A DNA stretch of 11,449 bases from Actinomycetales bacterium (GTDB lineage: Bacteria > Actinomycetota > Actinomycetes > Mycobacteriales > Mycobacteriaceae): contig DUTZ01000558.1 in the NCBI GenBank assembly GCA_012841845.1, forward strand, positions 1-11,449, written 5' to 3'. A model generated the notes under the pieces. That model ran no database searches. It saw only the letters and a program-made list of their open reading frames with translations, and was not told the origin of the DNA. Below are positions 1 to 5,924 of this stretch, piece by piece. The number at the start of each line of letters is the position of its first letter. Position 1 is the first letter of the stretch. A program made the position numbers and the translations under genes.

Positions 1-383
1 GCCCCGCCGAGCTCCCGCCGGTCCGGGCTTCGGCGGACCTGCCGCCGCAGGACGCGGAGGCGCTCGGCACCGCCGTCGAGGTCACCGTGTCGCCGCTGCG
101 CTACCGGGTGATCGAGGTCTTCGGCACCACCTCGTACAACTGCCTGTTCTCCGTCGGGGTCCGGAATCTCACGGACGAGCCGCAGGAAGTCCGCATGGGC
201 TTCCGGGCGACGGGCGCCCCGACGGCGGTGTGGGAGGGCGATCGGCCGACCGCGCTCGACCCGGGGGAGCGCCGCGAGCTGGTCCTGGGCTGGGACGGGG
301 CCACCCCCGAGGAGGTCGAGCTCGACGAGGCGCGGTGCACGGGACCGGTGGAGCTGACGGCGCTCGGGGTGGCCCCGGGCTGA
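1..383 (+). CDS. 3' part of an exported-looking protein gene, function unknown
   Basis: The reading frame is open from the left edge (codons start at base 3) to TGA at 381-383, giving 126 visible residues. The true start lies outside the window. GTG at 87 is in frame but gives no natural N-terminus, because the frame continues upstream of it. Visible residues 1-25 are rich in Ala, Pro and acidic residues, like a linker after a signal peptide or anchor. The rest alternates beta-strand-like stretches (RYRVIEVFG, YNCLFSVGVRNLT, VRMGFRAT) with turns, and two cysteines (47 and 112) could form a disulfide. This resembles the beta-sandwich domain of a secreted or lipoprotein component. I do not recognise the family. 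Export is inferred from composition and the cysteine pair only. Confidence 0.6.
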   Translation, partial: PAELPPVRASADLPPQDAEALGTAVEVTVSPLRYRVIEVFGTTSYNCLFSVGVRNLTDEPQEVRMGFRATGAPTAVWEGDRPTALDPGERRELVLGWDGATPEEVELDEARCTGPVELTALGVAPG

Positions 384-428
384 GCACCCCGCGGCCGGGA
401 CCGCGACCGCGCGGCCGGGCGCAGGCCG

Positions 429-779
429 TCAGAGACGACCGAGGGCCGCCCCCGCGAGCCACAGCAGGGCCACGGCGAGCAGCGCGCCGGCGATCACCGG
501 CACGATCGACCGGCCGCCCGTCCACCGGCGCAGTCCCAGCCCGCCCGCCGTGAGCAGGACCGCGGCGTTGCCGAGAAAGACCACCGCGAGGCGGAGCGTG
601 GGGCCGGGGTCGCTGGTGTACATGCAGGAGCCGCCGCACTGCTCGCGGTACAGCACCAGCAGCCCGGTCGAGAGGGTCGAGACGATGACGGCGGCGACCA
701 CGCCCAGGGCGGCGAGGATCGCGACCTCGGCCGGGAGGCCGTGGCGCCGGCCCTCGTGCGTCGTGCCCATACCGCCCAT
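429..779 (-). CDS. Small three-helix membrane protein, unknown function
   Basis: This 116-residue protein has three hydrophobic segments at about residues 18-44, 62-84 and 91-113. The loop between the first two (about 45-61) carries Cys48 and Cys52 in a QCGGSCMY context, which would probably be extracytoplasmic if the N-terminus is inside. A short charged, His/Arg-containing N-terminus precedes helix 1. ATG at 779 is preceded by a weak GGA; ATG at 770 is an equally possible start three residues later. The frame stays open further upstream, but that extension would run into the divergent SLOG-protein gene and looks non-membrane, so it is not used. The gene diverges from the SLOG gene and converges on the exported-protein gene at the left edge. 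No family was recognised. Confidence 0.6.
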   Translation of the reverse strand: MGGMGTTHEGRRHGLPAEVAILAALGVVAAVIVSTLSTGLLVLYREQCGGSCMYTSDPGPTLRLAVVFLGNAAVLLTAGGLGLRRWTGGRSIVPVIAGALLAVALLWLAGAALGRL

Positions 780-836
780 GGTACGTCCGGGGGTATCGTC
801 GGACGAGTTCCGTCCGTCGCGTCGCCGGATCCCGGG

Positions 837-845
837 GGAGGAGGA
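837..845 (+). promoter_or_regulatory. Strong ribosome binding site deciding the start of the SLOG-protein gene
   Basis: The purine run GGAGGAGGA lies just upstream of ATG at 849, with four bases between AGGAGG and the start. It identifies 849 as the start rather than the in-frame ATG at 741, which would overlap the divergent membrane-protein gene. A TANNNT hexamer (TATCGT, 794-799) upstream may be its -10 element; if so, this gene has a conventional leader of about 40 nt. Confidence 0.7.
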
Positions 846-848
846 TCC

Positions 849-1328
849 ATGGCCCCGCCCCGCATCGACCGCCTCGTCTCCGGCGGACAGACGGGAGCGG
901 ACCGGGCGGCGCTCGACGCGGCGATCGCGCACGGACTCCCCTACGGGGGCTGGTGCCCGGCCGGCGGGTGGGCCGAGGACCACCCCGCCGCGCCGGGGCT
1001 ACTCGCGGTCTATCCCGCGCTCACCGCGACGGGGTCCGCCGACCCCGGGGAGCGGACCCGGCTCAACGTCCGCGAGAGCCACGCGACGCTGATCCTGCGC
1101 ACGCCGGGCGCGCGCTCGCCCGGAACCGACCTCACGCGGCGGACGGCCGCGGCGCTCGACCGGCCGTGCCTCGAGTCGGCCGGGGACGTCGACGAGATCC
1201 TCGACTGGCTGGACGGGCTCGGGCCCGGCCTCACGCTCAACGTGGCGGGGCCGCGGGAGAGCGAGCAGCCGGGCCTCTACGCGCACTCGCGGCGCGTGCT
1301 CGGCGAGGTGCTCAGGCGTTCGGCCTGA
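849..1328 (+). CDS. Putative molybdenum carrier / circularly permuted YpsA-type SLOG protein
   Basis: This is a 159-residue Rossmann-like protein of the family annotated as putative molybdenum carrier or cpYpsA SLOG. Motifs in order: SGGQTGAD at 11-18 after the first strand (nucleotide-binding loop typical of SLOG proteins), GGWCPAGG at 33-40, a conserved region at 69-77 with RTRLN and ES before the strand ATLIL, and NVAGPRES at 131-138 near the C-terminus. Length matches the family, about 150-165 residues. SLOG proteins are thought to bind or process nucleotide-related ligands. The molybdenum label comes from distant resemblance to molybdenum-cofactor carrier proteins and is not established for this subfamily, and no molybdenum gene is nearby. 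Its last 17 bases overlap the end of convergent mhuD. Confidence 0.85.
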   Translation: MAPPRIDRLVSGGQTGADRAALDAAIAHGLPYGGWCPAGGWAEDHPAAPGLLAVYPALTATGSADPGERTRLNVRESHATLILRTPGARSPGTDLTRRTAAALDRPCLESAGDVDEILDWLDGLGPGLTLNVAGPRESEQPGLYAHSRRVLGEVLRRSA

Positions 1329-1620
1329 CGTCCATCACCACGTCGAACTCGAGGAGGTCGGCACCCTCGGCGACGGGCTTGCCGTGCTCGCCGGCGTGGG
1401 CGGCGCGGGCGTCGCCGTCGCGCCAGGCCGCGAACGACGCCTCGTCCTCCCAGGTGGTGACGACGAAGTAGCGCTTCTCCTCGCCCGTGGGCCGCAGGAG
1501 TTGGAAGCCGAGGAAGCCGGGGGCCGAGTCGACCGTGTGGGCGCGCTCGGCGAAGCGGCGCTCGAGCTCGGGGCCGGCCTGCGGGGGGACGTTCAGGGCG
1601 TTGATCTTGACGATGGCCAT
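1312..1620 (-). CDS. mhuD: Heme-degrading monooxygenase, MhuD family
   Basis: This is a 102-residue protein with the ABM dimeric ferredoxin-like fold, highly similar to M. tuberculosis Rv3592 (MhuD) as I recall it, including blocks such as GFLGFQLLRPTG and YFVVTTWE. MhuD cleaves heme to release iron without releasing CO, giving mycobilin products. The residues known to matter for heme binding and ruffling are present at the same positions: Asn7, Arg26, Trp66 and the axial ligand His75. The protein lacks an export signal and should be cytosolic. ATG at 1620 gives the family N-terminus (MAIVKINAL) and lies 7 nt after a TANNNT hexamer, so the mRNA is probably leaderless. In mycobacteria this gene is also near mutY, so the neighbourhood supports orthology. 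Iron regulation is not visible in the sequence. Confidence 0.93.
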   Translation of the reverse strand: MAIVKINALNVPPQAGPELERRFAERAHTVDSAPGFLGFQLLRPTGEEKRYFVVTTWEDEASFAAWRDGDARAAHAGEHGKPVAEGADLLEFDVVMDVRPNA

Positions 1621-1627
1621 GGCCCCG

Positions 1628-1633
1628 AGACTA
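1628..1633 (-). promoter_or_regulatory. Candidate -10 box of a leaderless mhuD promoter
   Basis: TAGTCT on the minus strand fits the actinobacterial -10 consensus TANNNT. Seven bases (CGGGGCC) separate it from the mhuD ATG, so transcription would begin at or next to the A of the start codon. No Shine-Dalgarno sequence can fit in that arrangement. No convincing -35 element was seen. Confidence 0.6.
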
Positions 1634-1690
1634 CGCAGCCCGACGTGCCCCGGGAGGAACGCGGCCGGTCCCGGTGGGCGGCGGTCGGGA

Positions 1691-2554
1691 TCACCCCGGC
1701 AACGCGTACCGCCCTGCCGCCTCCACGACGAGCCCGTCCGCGAGCAGCGACGCCAGGGCACGGTCGCGCTGGACGTCGTCGGGCCACACCGCGTCGAGCC
1801 GGGCGCGGGTGGCGGTGCCGTCGCCGTCGCGCAGCACGTCGAGCAGCAGGCCGCGGACCTGCCGGTCGGTCCCGGCGTAGGTCTGGGCTCGTCGTCGGGG
1901 CCCGTCCCACGCGGGCCTGCCGGCGGCCACCCAGGCGCACGACGCGGCGAGGGGACACTCGTCGCACCGCGGCACCCGGGCCGTGCACACCAGCGCGCCG
2001 AGCTCCATGAGCGCCACGGAGAAGTCCACGGCCCGCGCGCGGTCGTCGGGGAGGAGCGCGGCGACGGAGTCGAGGTCGCGGCGGGAGGACGGGGGGCCGG
2101 CCTCGGCGACGCCGCGCACGGCGCGCGCCACGACGCGCCGCACGTTGGTGTCCACGACGGGCACGGGCTCGCCGTGGGCGAAGCAGGCCACCGCCCGCGC
2201 GGTGTAGTCGCCGACGCCGGGCAGGGCGAGCAGGGCGTCGACGTCGGCGGGGACCTCACCGCCGTGGAGCTCGACGACGACCCGCGCGCACTCCTGCACC
2301 CGGAGCGCGCGCCGGGGGTAGCCGAGCTTGCCCCACATCCGGATGACCTCCGCCGTCGGGGCGGCCGCCAGCTCGGCCGGCCCGGGCCACCGCTCGAGCC
2401 ACGCCCGCCACACCGGCTCGACCCGGGCGACGGGCGTCTGCTGGCTCATCACCTCGCAGAGCAGGATCTCCCACGCGGTGGTGCCCTCGGAGCGCCACGG
2501 CAGCGCGCGCCCGGCCCCGGCGTACCAACCCAGGAGAGCATCGACATCGACCAC
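1691..2554 (-). CDS. mutY: A/G-specific adenine DNA glycosylase MutY
   Basis: This 287-residue protein removes adenine mispaired with 8-oxoguanine in base-excision repair. Visible elements: the catalytic Glu34 in EVMSQQTP, the helix-hairpin-helix LPGVG at 111-115, the catalytic Asp135 in VVDTNV, and the four iron-sulfur ligands Cys190, Cys197, Cys200 and Cys206 in the canonical C-X6-C-X2-C-X5-C spacing. The C-terminus is short, like the actinobacterial form, with a winged-helix-like tail (TDRQVRGLLLDVLRDG) rather than the full NUDIX-type recognition domain of the E. coli enzyme. GTG at 2554 is chosen because it lies 6 nt after a TANNNT hexamer. ATG at 2581 would add nine residues but would overlap the start codon region of divergent canB. 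Pairing with canB matches mycobacterial gene order. Confidence 0.93.
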   Translation of the reverse strand: MVDVDALLGWYAGAGRALPWRSEGTTAWEILLCEVMSQQTPVARVEPVWRAWLERWPGPAELAAAPTAEVIRMWGKLGYPRRALRVQECARVVVELHGGEVPADVDALLALPGVGDYTARAVACFAHGEPVPVVDTNVRRVVARAVRGVAEAGPPSSRRDLDSVAALLPDDRARAVDFSVALMELGALVCTARVPRCDECPLAASCAWVAAGRPAWDGPRRRAQTYAGTDRQVRGLLLDVLRDGDGTATRARLDAVWPDDVQRDRALASLLADGLVVEAAGRYALPG

Positions 2555-2559
2555 GGGTG

Positions 2560-2565
2560 CACAAT
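2560..2565 (+). promoter_or_regulatory. Weak candidate -10 box for canB, overlapping the mutY box
   Basis: CACAAT matches the TATAAT consensus at four of six positions and ends 7 nt before the canB ATG at 2573, the spacing seen at the leaderless starts elsewhere in the window. It lacks the leading TA of TANNNT. A GAGG just before the ATG could instead act as a close ribosome binding site, in which case the promoter is further upstream. Confidence 0.25.
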
Positions 2566-2566
2566 A
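2561..2566 (-). promoter_or_regulatory. Candidate -10 box of a leaderless mutY promoter
   Basis: TATTGT on the minus strand fits TANNNT and lies 6 nt upstream of GTG at 2554, placing the transcription start at the start codon. It would make ATG at 2581 an untranscribed false start. It overlaps the candidate canB promoter on the other strand. Confidence 0.55.
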
Positions 2567-2569
2567 CGA

Positions 2570-2584
2570 GGTATGCCTCATACC
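2570..2584. repeat. 15-bp interrupted palindrome over the canB start codon
   Basis: GGTATG-CCT-CATACC has perfect 6-bp arms around a 3-bp centre. It contains the canB ATG in the left arm and the minus-strand ATG upstream of mutY in the right arm. It sits within about 20 bp of the -10 candidates for both genes. Its position would suit an operator or a small mRNA hairpin at the canB start, but 6-bp arms can occur by chance. Confidence 0.35.
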
Positions 2585-3229
2585 GACCCCAAGAAGGCCT
2601 GGGCCTCCCTGCGCGAGGGCAACCGTCGCTTCGTGTCCGGGGACATGCGTCATCCCAGCCAGAACACCGAGCGGCGGGAGAAGCTCGTCGCCGCGCAGCA
2701 CCCCAAGGCGGTGCTGTTCGGCTGCTCGGACTCGCGGGTCGCGGCGGAGATCATCTTCGACCAGGGGCTCGGCGACCTCTTCGTCATCCGCACCGCCGGC
2801 CACATCATCGACACCGCCGTGCTCGGCTCGATCGAGTACGCCGCGCTCGTCCTGGAGACGCCGCTCATCGTGGTGCTGGGGCACGACAGCTGCGGCGCGG
2901 TCGGCGCGGCCGTCGACGCACTCCGCACGGGCGAGATCCCGCCGGGCTTCCTCCGGGAGATCGTCGAGAAGGTGTCGCCGTCGATCCTCAACGGTCGCCG
3001 CGAGGGACTCAAGAGCATCGACGACTACGAGGCGCGCCACGTCCTGGAGACCGGCGAACTGCTCGACCAGCGCTCCAAGATCATCCACGACCGGATCAAG
3101 GCCGGGAAGCTCGCGATCGTGGGCGTCACCTACAAGCTCTCCGACGGCCGTGCGTACCTGCGCAGCGTGGTGGGCGACGTCGAGGACACCCCGCACGGCC
3201 CCGGCGAGGAGATGGTCGCGGTCTGCTGA
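2573..3229 (+). CDS. canB: Beta-class carbonic anhydrase
   Basis: This 218-residue cytosolic enzyme reversibly hydrates CO2 to bicarbonate. The zinc ligands are Cys51, His104 and Cys107, in CSDSRV (51-56) and GHDSCGA (103-109). The catalytic Asp53-Arg55 dyad is intact, and numbering matches M. tuberculosis Rv3588c (CanB). ATG at 2573 gives the expected short N-terminus leading into WASLREGNRRF. The frame remains open for about 1 kb upstream, but that stretch is antisense to mutY and is not coding. Divergent mutY starts about 18 bp away. The gene is followed after 69 bp by the Rv3587c-type gene, which has its own candidate promoter. Housekeeping CO2/bicarbonate supply is the likely role. Confidence 0.95.
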   Translation: MPHTDPKKAWASLREGNRRFVSGDMRHPSQNTERREKLVAAQHPKAVLFGCSDSRVAAEIIFDQGLGDLFVIRTAGHIIDTAVLGSIEYAALVLETPLIVVLGHDSCGAVGAAVDALRTGEIPPGFLREIVEKVSPSILNGRREGLKSIDDYEARHVLETGELLDQRSKIIHDRIKAGKLAIVGVTYKLSDGRAYLRSVVGDVEDTPHGPGEEMVAVC

Positions 3230-3285
3230 CCGCCGAGTCTGGGGGACACGCCGCGCCGCGGGGCCGGTGGGGACGGGGCCGGCCC

Positions 3286-3291
3286 TAGAGT
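3286..3291 (+). promoter_or_regulatory. Candidate -10 box of a leaderless promoter for the Rv3587c-type gene
   Basis: TAGAGT fits TANNNT and lies 7 nt before GTG at 3299. The seven intervening bases (TGACCCC) hold no ribosome binding site, which also argues for leaderless initiation. The sequence between canB and this box (3230-3285) is GC-rich and shows no clear terminator. Confidence 0.6.
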
Positions 3292-3298
3292 TGACCCC

Positions 3299-3949
3299 GT
3301 GTACGAACCCCAGGGCCCCCTTCCCCGTGAGGTCTACGTGCGTCGACGCGCGGCGGCCGCCGTCGCGGCCGTCGTCGCCGTGATCGCCGTGGTGCTGGCC
3401 CTCGTCCTGGCCTCCCGCGACGGCGGCACGGACACCCAGGACGCGGCGGGCGGCGGGGACGACCCGGCCGCCGCCGAGACCACCACCTCGGAGACCACGA
3501 CCACCGAGTCGGAGGAGCCCCGCGACGGCGGCGCCTCGCGCGGCCGGTGCGCGGACGAGGACCTGCGGCTCGAGGTGTGGCCGGCTGAGCCCAACGTGCC
3601 CGCCGGCGAGGAGGTCCGCTTCTTCGTCAACATCGTCAACACCTCCGACACGACGTGCGAGCGCGACCTGGCCAAGGACCCGCTGCTGTTCGAGGTCTTC
3701 CGCCTGGACACCAACGCCAAGGTGTGGTCGAGCATCGACTGCACGACGCCGCGCGGCGAGGACGTGGTGGAGCTGCAGCCGGAGGAGCCGGGCCAGCGCC
3801 AGATCGACTGGTCGGGCCGCCGGTCCGCGGTCAATGCCTGCGAGGAGGCCGACCGCACGCCCGTCGAGGTGGGCTCGTACCAGGTGTACGCGCTGGTCGG
3901 GGACGTCTTCAGTCCCGCCGCCACCTTCAACGTGGTCGAGGGCGACTGA
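3299..3949 (+). CDS. Membrane-anchored secreted protein, Rv3587c type
   Basis: This is a 216-residue protein with a short cytoplasmic start (MYEPQGPLPREVYVRRR), one membrane segment at about 18-38, a low-complexity Gly/Asp/Thr/Glu linker at about 40-80, and an extracytoplasmic domain at about 84-215 with four cysteines (84, 120, 148, 181), probably two disulfides. The domain has the strand-rich look of an Ig-like or DUF4232/DUF4352-like fold. Position between canB and disA matches the conserved membrane protein Rv3587c of M. tuberculosis, and similar short PQGPLP-type starts are common in Corynebacteriales at this locus. Its function is unknown. The GTG start is supported by the TANNNT box 7 nt upstream. 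The gene converges on disA with a 28-bp gap. Confidence 0.8.
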   Translation: MYEPQGPLPREVYVRRRAAAAVAAVVAVIAVVLALVLASRDGGTDTQDAAGGGDDPAAAETTTSETTTTESEEPRDGGASRGRCADEDLRLEVWPAEPNVPAGEEVRFFVNIVNTSDTTCERDLAKDPLLFEVFRLDTNAKVWSSIDCTTPRGEDVVELQPEEPGQRQIDWSGRRSAVNACEEADRTPVEVGSYQVYALVGDVFSPAATFNVVEGD

Positions 3950-3977
3950 CGCCCGCGGGTGCCGGCCCCCGGTTCGT

Positions 3978-5081
3978 CTAGCGCCCGGCCCGCCCGCCCC
4001 CGCTCCCGAGCCCGGTGAGCCACTGGCTGACGTGCCGCGACCACAGGGCGCCCACGCCCTCGACGTCGGCGAAGTCGGACTGGTCCGCGGCCAGCAGCGC
4101 CGGCACGGACCCGAAGCGTTCCACGAGCGTGGCGACCTGCGCGGGTCGCAGGCGGGGGATGTGCGCGAGCAGCCGGTGCCCGCGCGCCACCACGTGCTCG
4201 TCGAGGTCCTCCGGCTCGGCCGGCAGCCCCAGGACCCGGGCGACGGGCCCGGGGACGAGGAGGTCGGCGTCGGCGAGCGCCGCGAGCCGCTCGAGCGCGG
4301 CCGACACCTCCGCGGGGGTGGGGGCGGGGTGGACTCCGGGCTCGGTGCCCGGCTGCGCGCCCGGCTGGGCGGGCGGGGCGACGACGAGGTGATCGGCGAC
4401 CAGCCCGCGGAGCTCGTCCGGGGTGTCCGCGAGGAGCTCCTCGAGCTGCAGCGCGGTCTGCCGGCCGTGCTCGCCCATCTCCTCCGCGAGCTCGGCCAGC
4501 TCGGCGCCCATCCGCTCCAGCCGCAGCAGGCGCTGGGCGAGCGTCACGACGTCGCGGACCGAGGCGTAGCCGCCGATCTCCGCGCGGTCGAGGCGGGCGC
4601 GGGCGAGGTCGGTGCGGGCGCCGTGTCGCTCCATGGTGGCGACGGTCTGGTCCGCCCGCGCGAGGAGCACCACGGGGTCGGCGAGCATGTGGGCCAGGCC
4701 GCCCGCGTACACGGTCACCGACGTCATGGACGCCGAGACGGCCACCGTCGGGACCCCGGTGTGCAGCGCGGTCCGCTCGGCGGCGCGGTGGCGCGTTCCC
4801 GTCTCGACGGCCGGCAGCGTCGGGTCGGGGACCAGGTGGACGTTGGCGCGCTGGATCCGCCGGCCGTCCGTGGACAGGACCACGGCCCCGTCCATCTTGC
4901 TCAGCTCGCGCAGCCGCGCCGGGGTGAACCCGACGTCGAGCGCCATGCCGCCGTCGCAGATGGCGTCGACCCGCGGGTCGTTGCCGAGCACGAGGAGACC
5001 GCCGGTCCCGCTGCGGCGGATGCGGTCGAGCGCGTCGCGCAGCGGTGTCCCCGGCGCGAGGCGCCGCAGGACGGCGCGCAT
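3978..5081 (-). CDS. disA: DNA integrity scanning protein DisA, diadenylate cyclase
   Basis: This 367-residue protein condenses two ATP into cyclic di-AMP. The N-terminal DAC domain (about 1-145) carries the DGA motif at 64-66 and the RHR motif at 97-99, both required for catalysis. Next come a helical linker region (about 146-230), a Pro/Gly-rich stretch at 233-258, and a C-terminal helix-hairpin-helix DNA-binding domain (about 301-355, IPRLRPAQVATLVERFG...EGVGALW). The proline-rich stretch is about 17 residues longer than in M. tuberculosis DisA as I recall it. ATG at 5081 is the first start codon in frame; its ribosome binding site is weak. It lies 49 bp downstream of lpqE and is probably cotranscribed with it. 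The usual upstream neighbour radA is missing. Confidence 0.95.
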   Translation of the reverse strand: MRAVLRRLAPGTPLRDALDRIRRSGTGGLLVLGNDPRVDAICDGGMALDVGFTPARLRELSKMDGAVVLSTDGRRIQRANVHLVPDPTLPAVETGTRHRAAERTALHTGVPTVAVSASMTSVTVYAGGLAHMLADPVVLLARADQTVATMERHGARTDLARARLDRAEIGGYASVRDVVTLAQRLLRLERMGAELAELAEEMGEHGRQTALQLEELLADTPDELRGLVADHLVVAPPAQPGAQPGTEPGVHPAPTPAEVSAALERLAALADADLLVPGPVARVLGLPAEPEDLDEHVVARGHRLLAHIPRLRPAQVATLVERFGSVPALLAADQSDFADVEGVGALWSRHVSQWLTGLGSGGGRAGR

Positions 5082-5130
5082 CTCGGCCTGCCCCGGGCCG
5101 TCGGTGCCGCGCCCGGCGAAGGGGGACGTG

Positions 5131-5703
5131 TCAGTGCCCCTCGGCCGGCGCCGCGGTCTCGGCCGGGCGGGTGAACTCGCCGGGCTCGGGGGTCTCGGCC
5201 ACGACGCCCACCGGGATCTCGAGCTCGTCGCCGTTGGAGAAGGTCAGGGTGGCGGGCACCGAGTTGCTCACCACGAGGTCGTCCGCCGACGGCAGGGTCG
5301 CCGAGCCGTGGGTGACGCAGAAGGACTCGTCCTCGGGGACCTCCGGGGCCTCGTCCTCGAGGGAGGCGACGAAGGTGCAGCCGCGCTCGAGCGGCTCGTC
5401 GCCCTCGATCTGGACCTGCTGGCCGTCGACCTCGACGCGCTCGATGGAGATGGGCTCACCGAAACCGGAGCCGGTGAAGGCGACGGCGAAGCCGACCTTG
5501 GCCTCGCCGCCGTTCTCGGGGAGCTCGACCCGGAAGTCGTTGACGTGGACGTCCCCGACGGTGCCGTAGCCGCCGTCGACGGCCGCGACCTGGTTCGCCG
5601 TCTGCGAGATCTGACCGCCGCCGCAGGCGGACACACCGAGGGCGGCGCCCACGGCCAGGACGACGAGCGCGCTGCGGCGCAGGCCGGTGTTGGGTGAAGT
5701 CAC
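5131..5703 (-). CDS. lpqE: Lipoprotein LpqE homologue
   Basis: This is a 190-residue exported lipoprotein. Residues 1-26 form a signal peptide (two arginines, then a hydrophobic core), followed by a VSAC lipobox with Cys27 as the lipidated residue. The mature start CGGGQISQTANQ is nearly identical to the corresponding stretch of M. tuberculosis LpqE (Rv3584). The rest is a strand-rich domain with two further cysteines about 20 residues apart, then a Pro/Glu/Ala-rich tail. GTG at 5703 is chosen because GAGGAG lies 6 nt upstream and it places the signal peptide correctly; a longer in-frame version from 5826 would bury the signal peptide. The function of LpqE is poorly defined. The gene diverges from carD, as in mycobacteria, and leads into disA. 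Confidence 0.88.
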   Translation of the reverse strand: MTSPNTGLRRSALVVLAVGAALGVSACGGGQISQTANQVAAVDGGYGTVGDVHVNDFRVELPENGGEAKVGFAVAFTGSGFGEPISIERVEVDGQQVQIEGDEPLERGCTFVASLEDEAPEVPEDESFCVTHGSATLPSADDLVVSNSVPATLTFSNGDELEIPVGVVAETPEPGEFTRPAETAAPAEGH

Positions 5704-5709
5704 GTCAGG

Positions 5710-5748
5710 CTCCTCGGGGATGATCGTTCTCAGGCCGGTCTCATCGTA
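5710..5748 (-). promoter_or_regulatory. lpqE promoter -10 candidate and ribosome binding site
   Basis: On the minus strand, TACGAT (5748-5743) fits TANNNT and would start transcription near 5736, leaving a leader of about 33 nt. GAGGAG (5715-5710) then lies 6 nt before GTG at 5703. This gene therefore appears to use a conventional leader, unlike the leaderless candidates in the window. Confidence 0.45.
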
Positions 5749-5887
5749 GTCCACGAGGGTGCGTCCCCGGTGCCGGAGGGCGACGCCGGAACCACCCGTT
5801 CGTCCCCCGGTCGCGCCCGCCCTCACCTGCCACGACCTCGCGCACGGTGCTGACCTGCATAAACGGAAAGCCGCCGAACTGAGGGCG

Positions 5888-5917
5888 TGCTAAGATGGGC
5901 CGAGTCGAAAGGGGAAA
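5888..5917 (+). promoter_or_regulatory. carD promoter with extended -10 and ribosome binding site
   Basis: TGCTAAGAT (5888-5896) is an extended -10 element (TGn followed by TAAGAT), which lessens the need for a -35 box; none is evident. Transcription would start near 5903. The purine run AAAGGGGAAAG (about 5908-5917) precedes ATG at 5925 and serves as the ribosome binding site. The ATG at 5895 overlaps this -10 box and cannot be the start if the promoter is right. The rest of the 221-bp lpqE-carD gap shows no further gene. Confidence 0.65.
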
Positions 5918-5924
5918 GCCACTC

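Noticed and set aside
391..419. Direct repeat of GCGGCCGGG (391-399 and 411-419) and a possible terminator after the first gene
   Set aside because: The arms do not form a convincing hairpin, and such GC strings are expected in this composition.
1487..2572. Long open frame upstream of and in frame with canB, suggesting a much larger protein
   Set aside because: It is antisense to mutY, whose motifs are complete. Open frames of this kind are normal on the opposite strand of high-GC genes, and the carbonic anhydrase family starts at 2573.
2555..2581. ATG at 2581 as the mutY start
   Set aside because: It lies upstream of the likely transcription start and overlaps the canB start codon region. 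It remains possible if the TATTGT promoter is wrong.
3460..3520. ACC/GAG-rich repetitive stretch resembling a tandem repeat
   Set aside because: It encodes the Thr/Glu-rich linker of the membrane-anchored protein; no regular repeat unit was found.
5704..5826. Longer lpqE reading frame starting at 5826
   Set aside because: It would place about 40 residues before the signal peptide and lipobox. The GTG at 5703 has GAGGAG at the right distance.
5895..5924. Upstream in-frame ATG at 5895 for CarD
   Set aside because: It overlaps the TAAGAT -10 element. The protein from 5925 matches the known CarD N-terminus and has a ribosome binding site.
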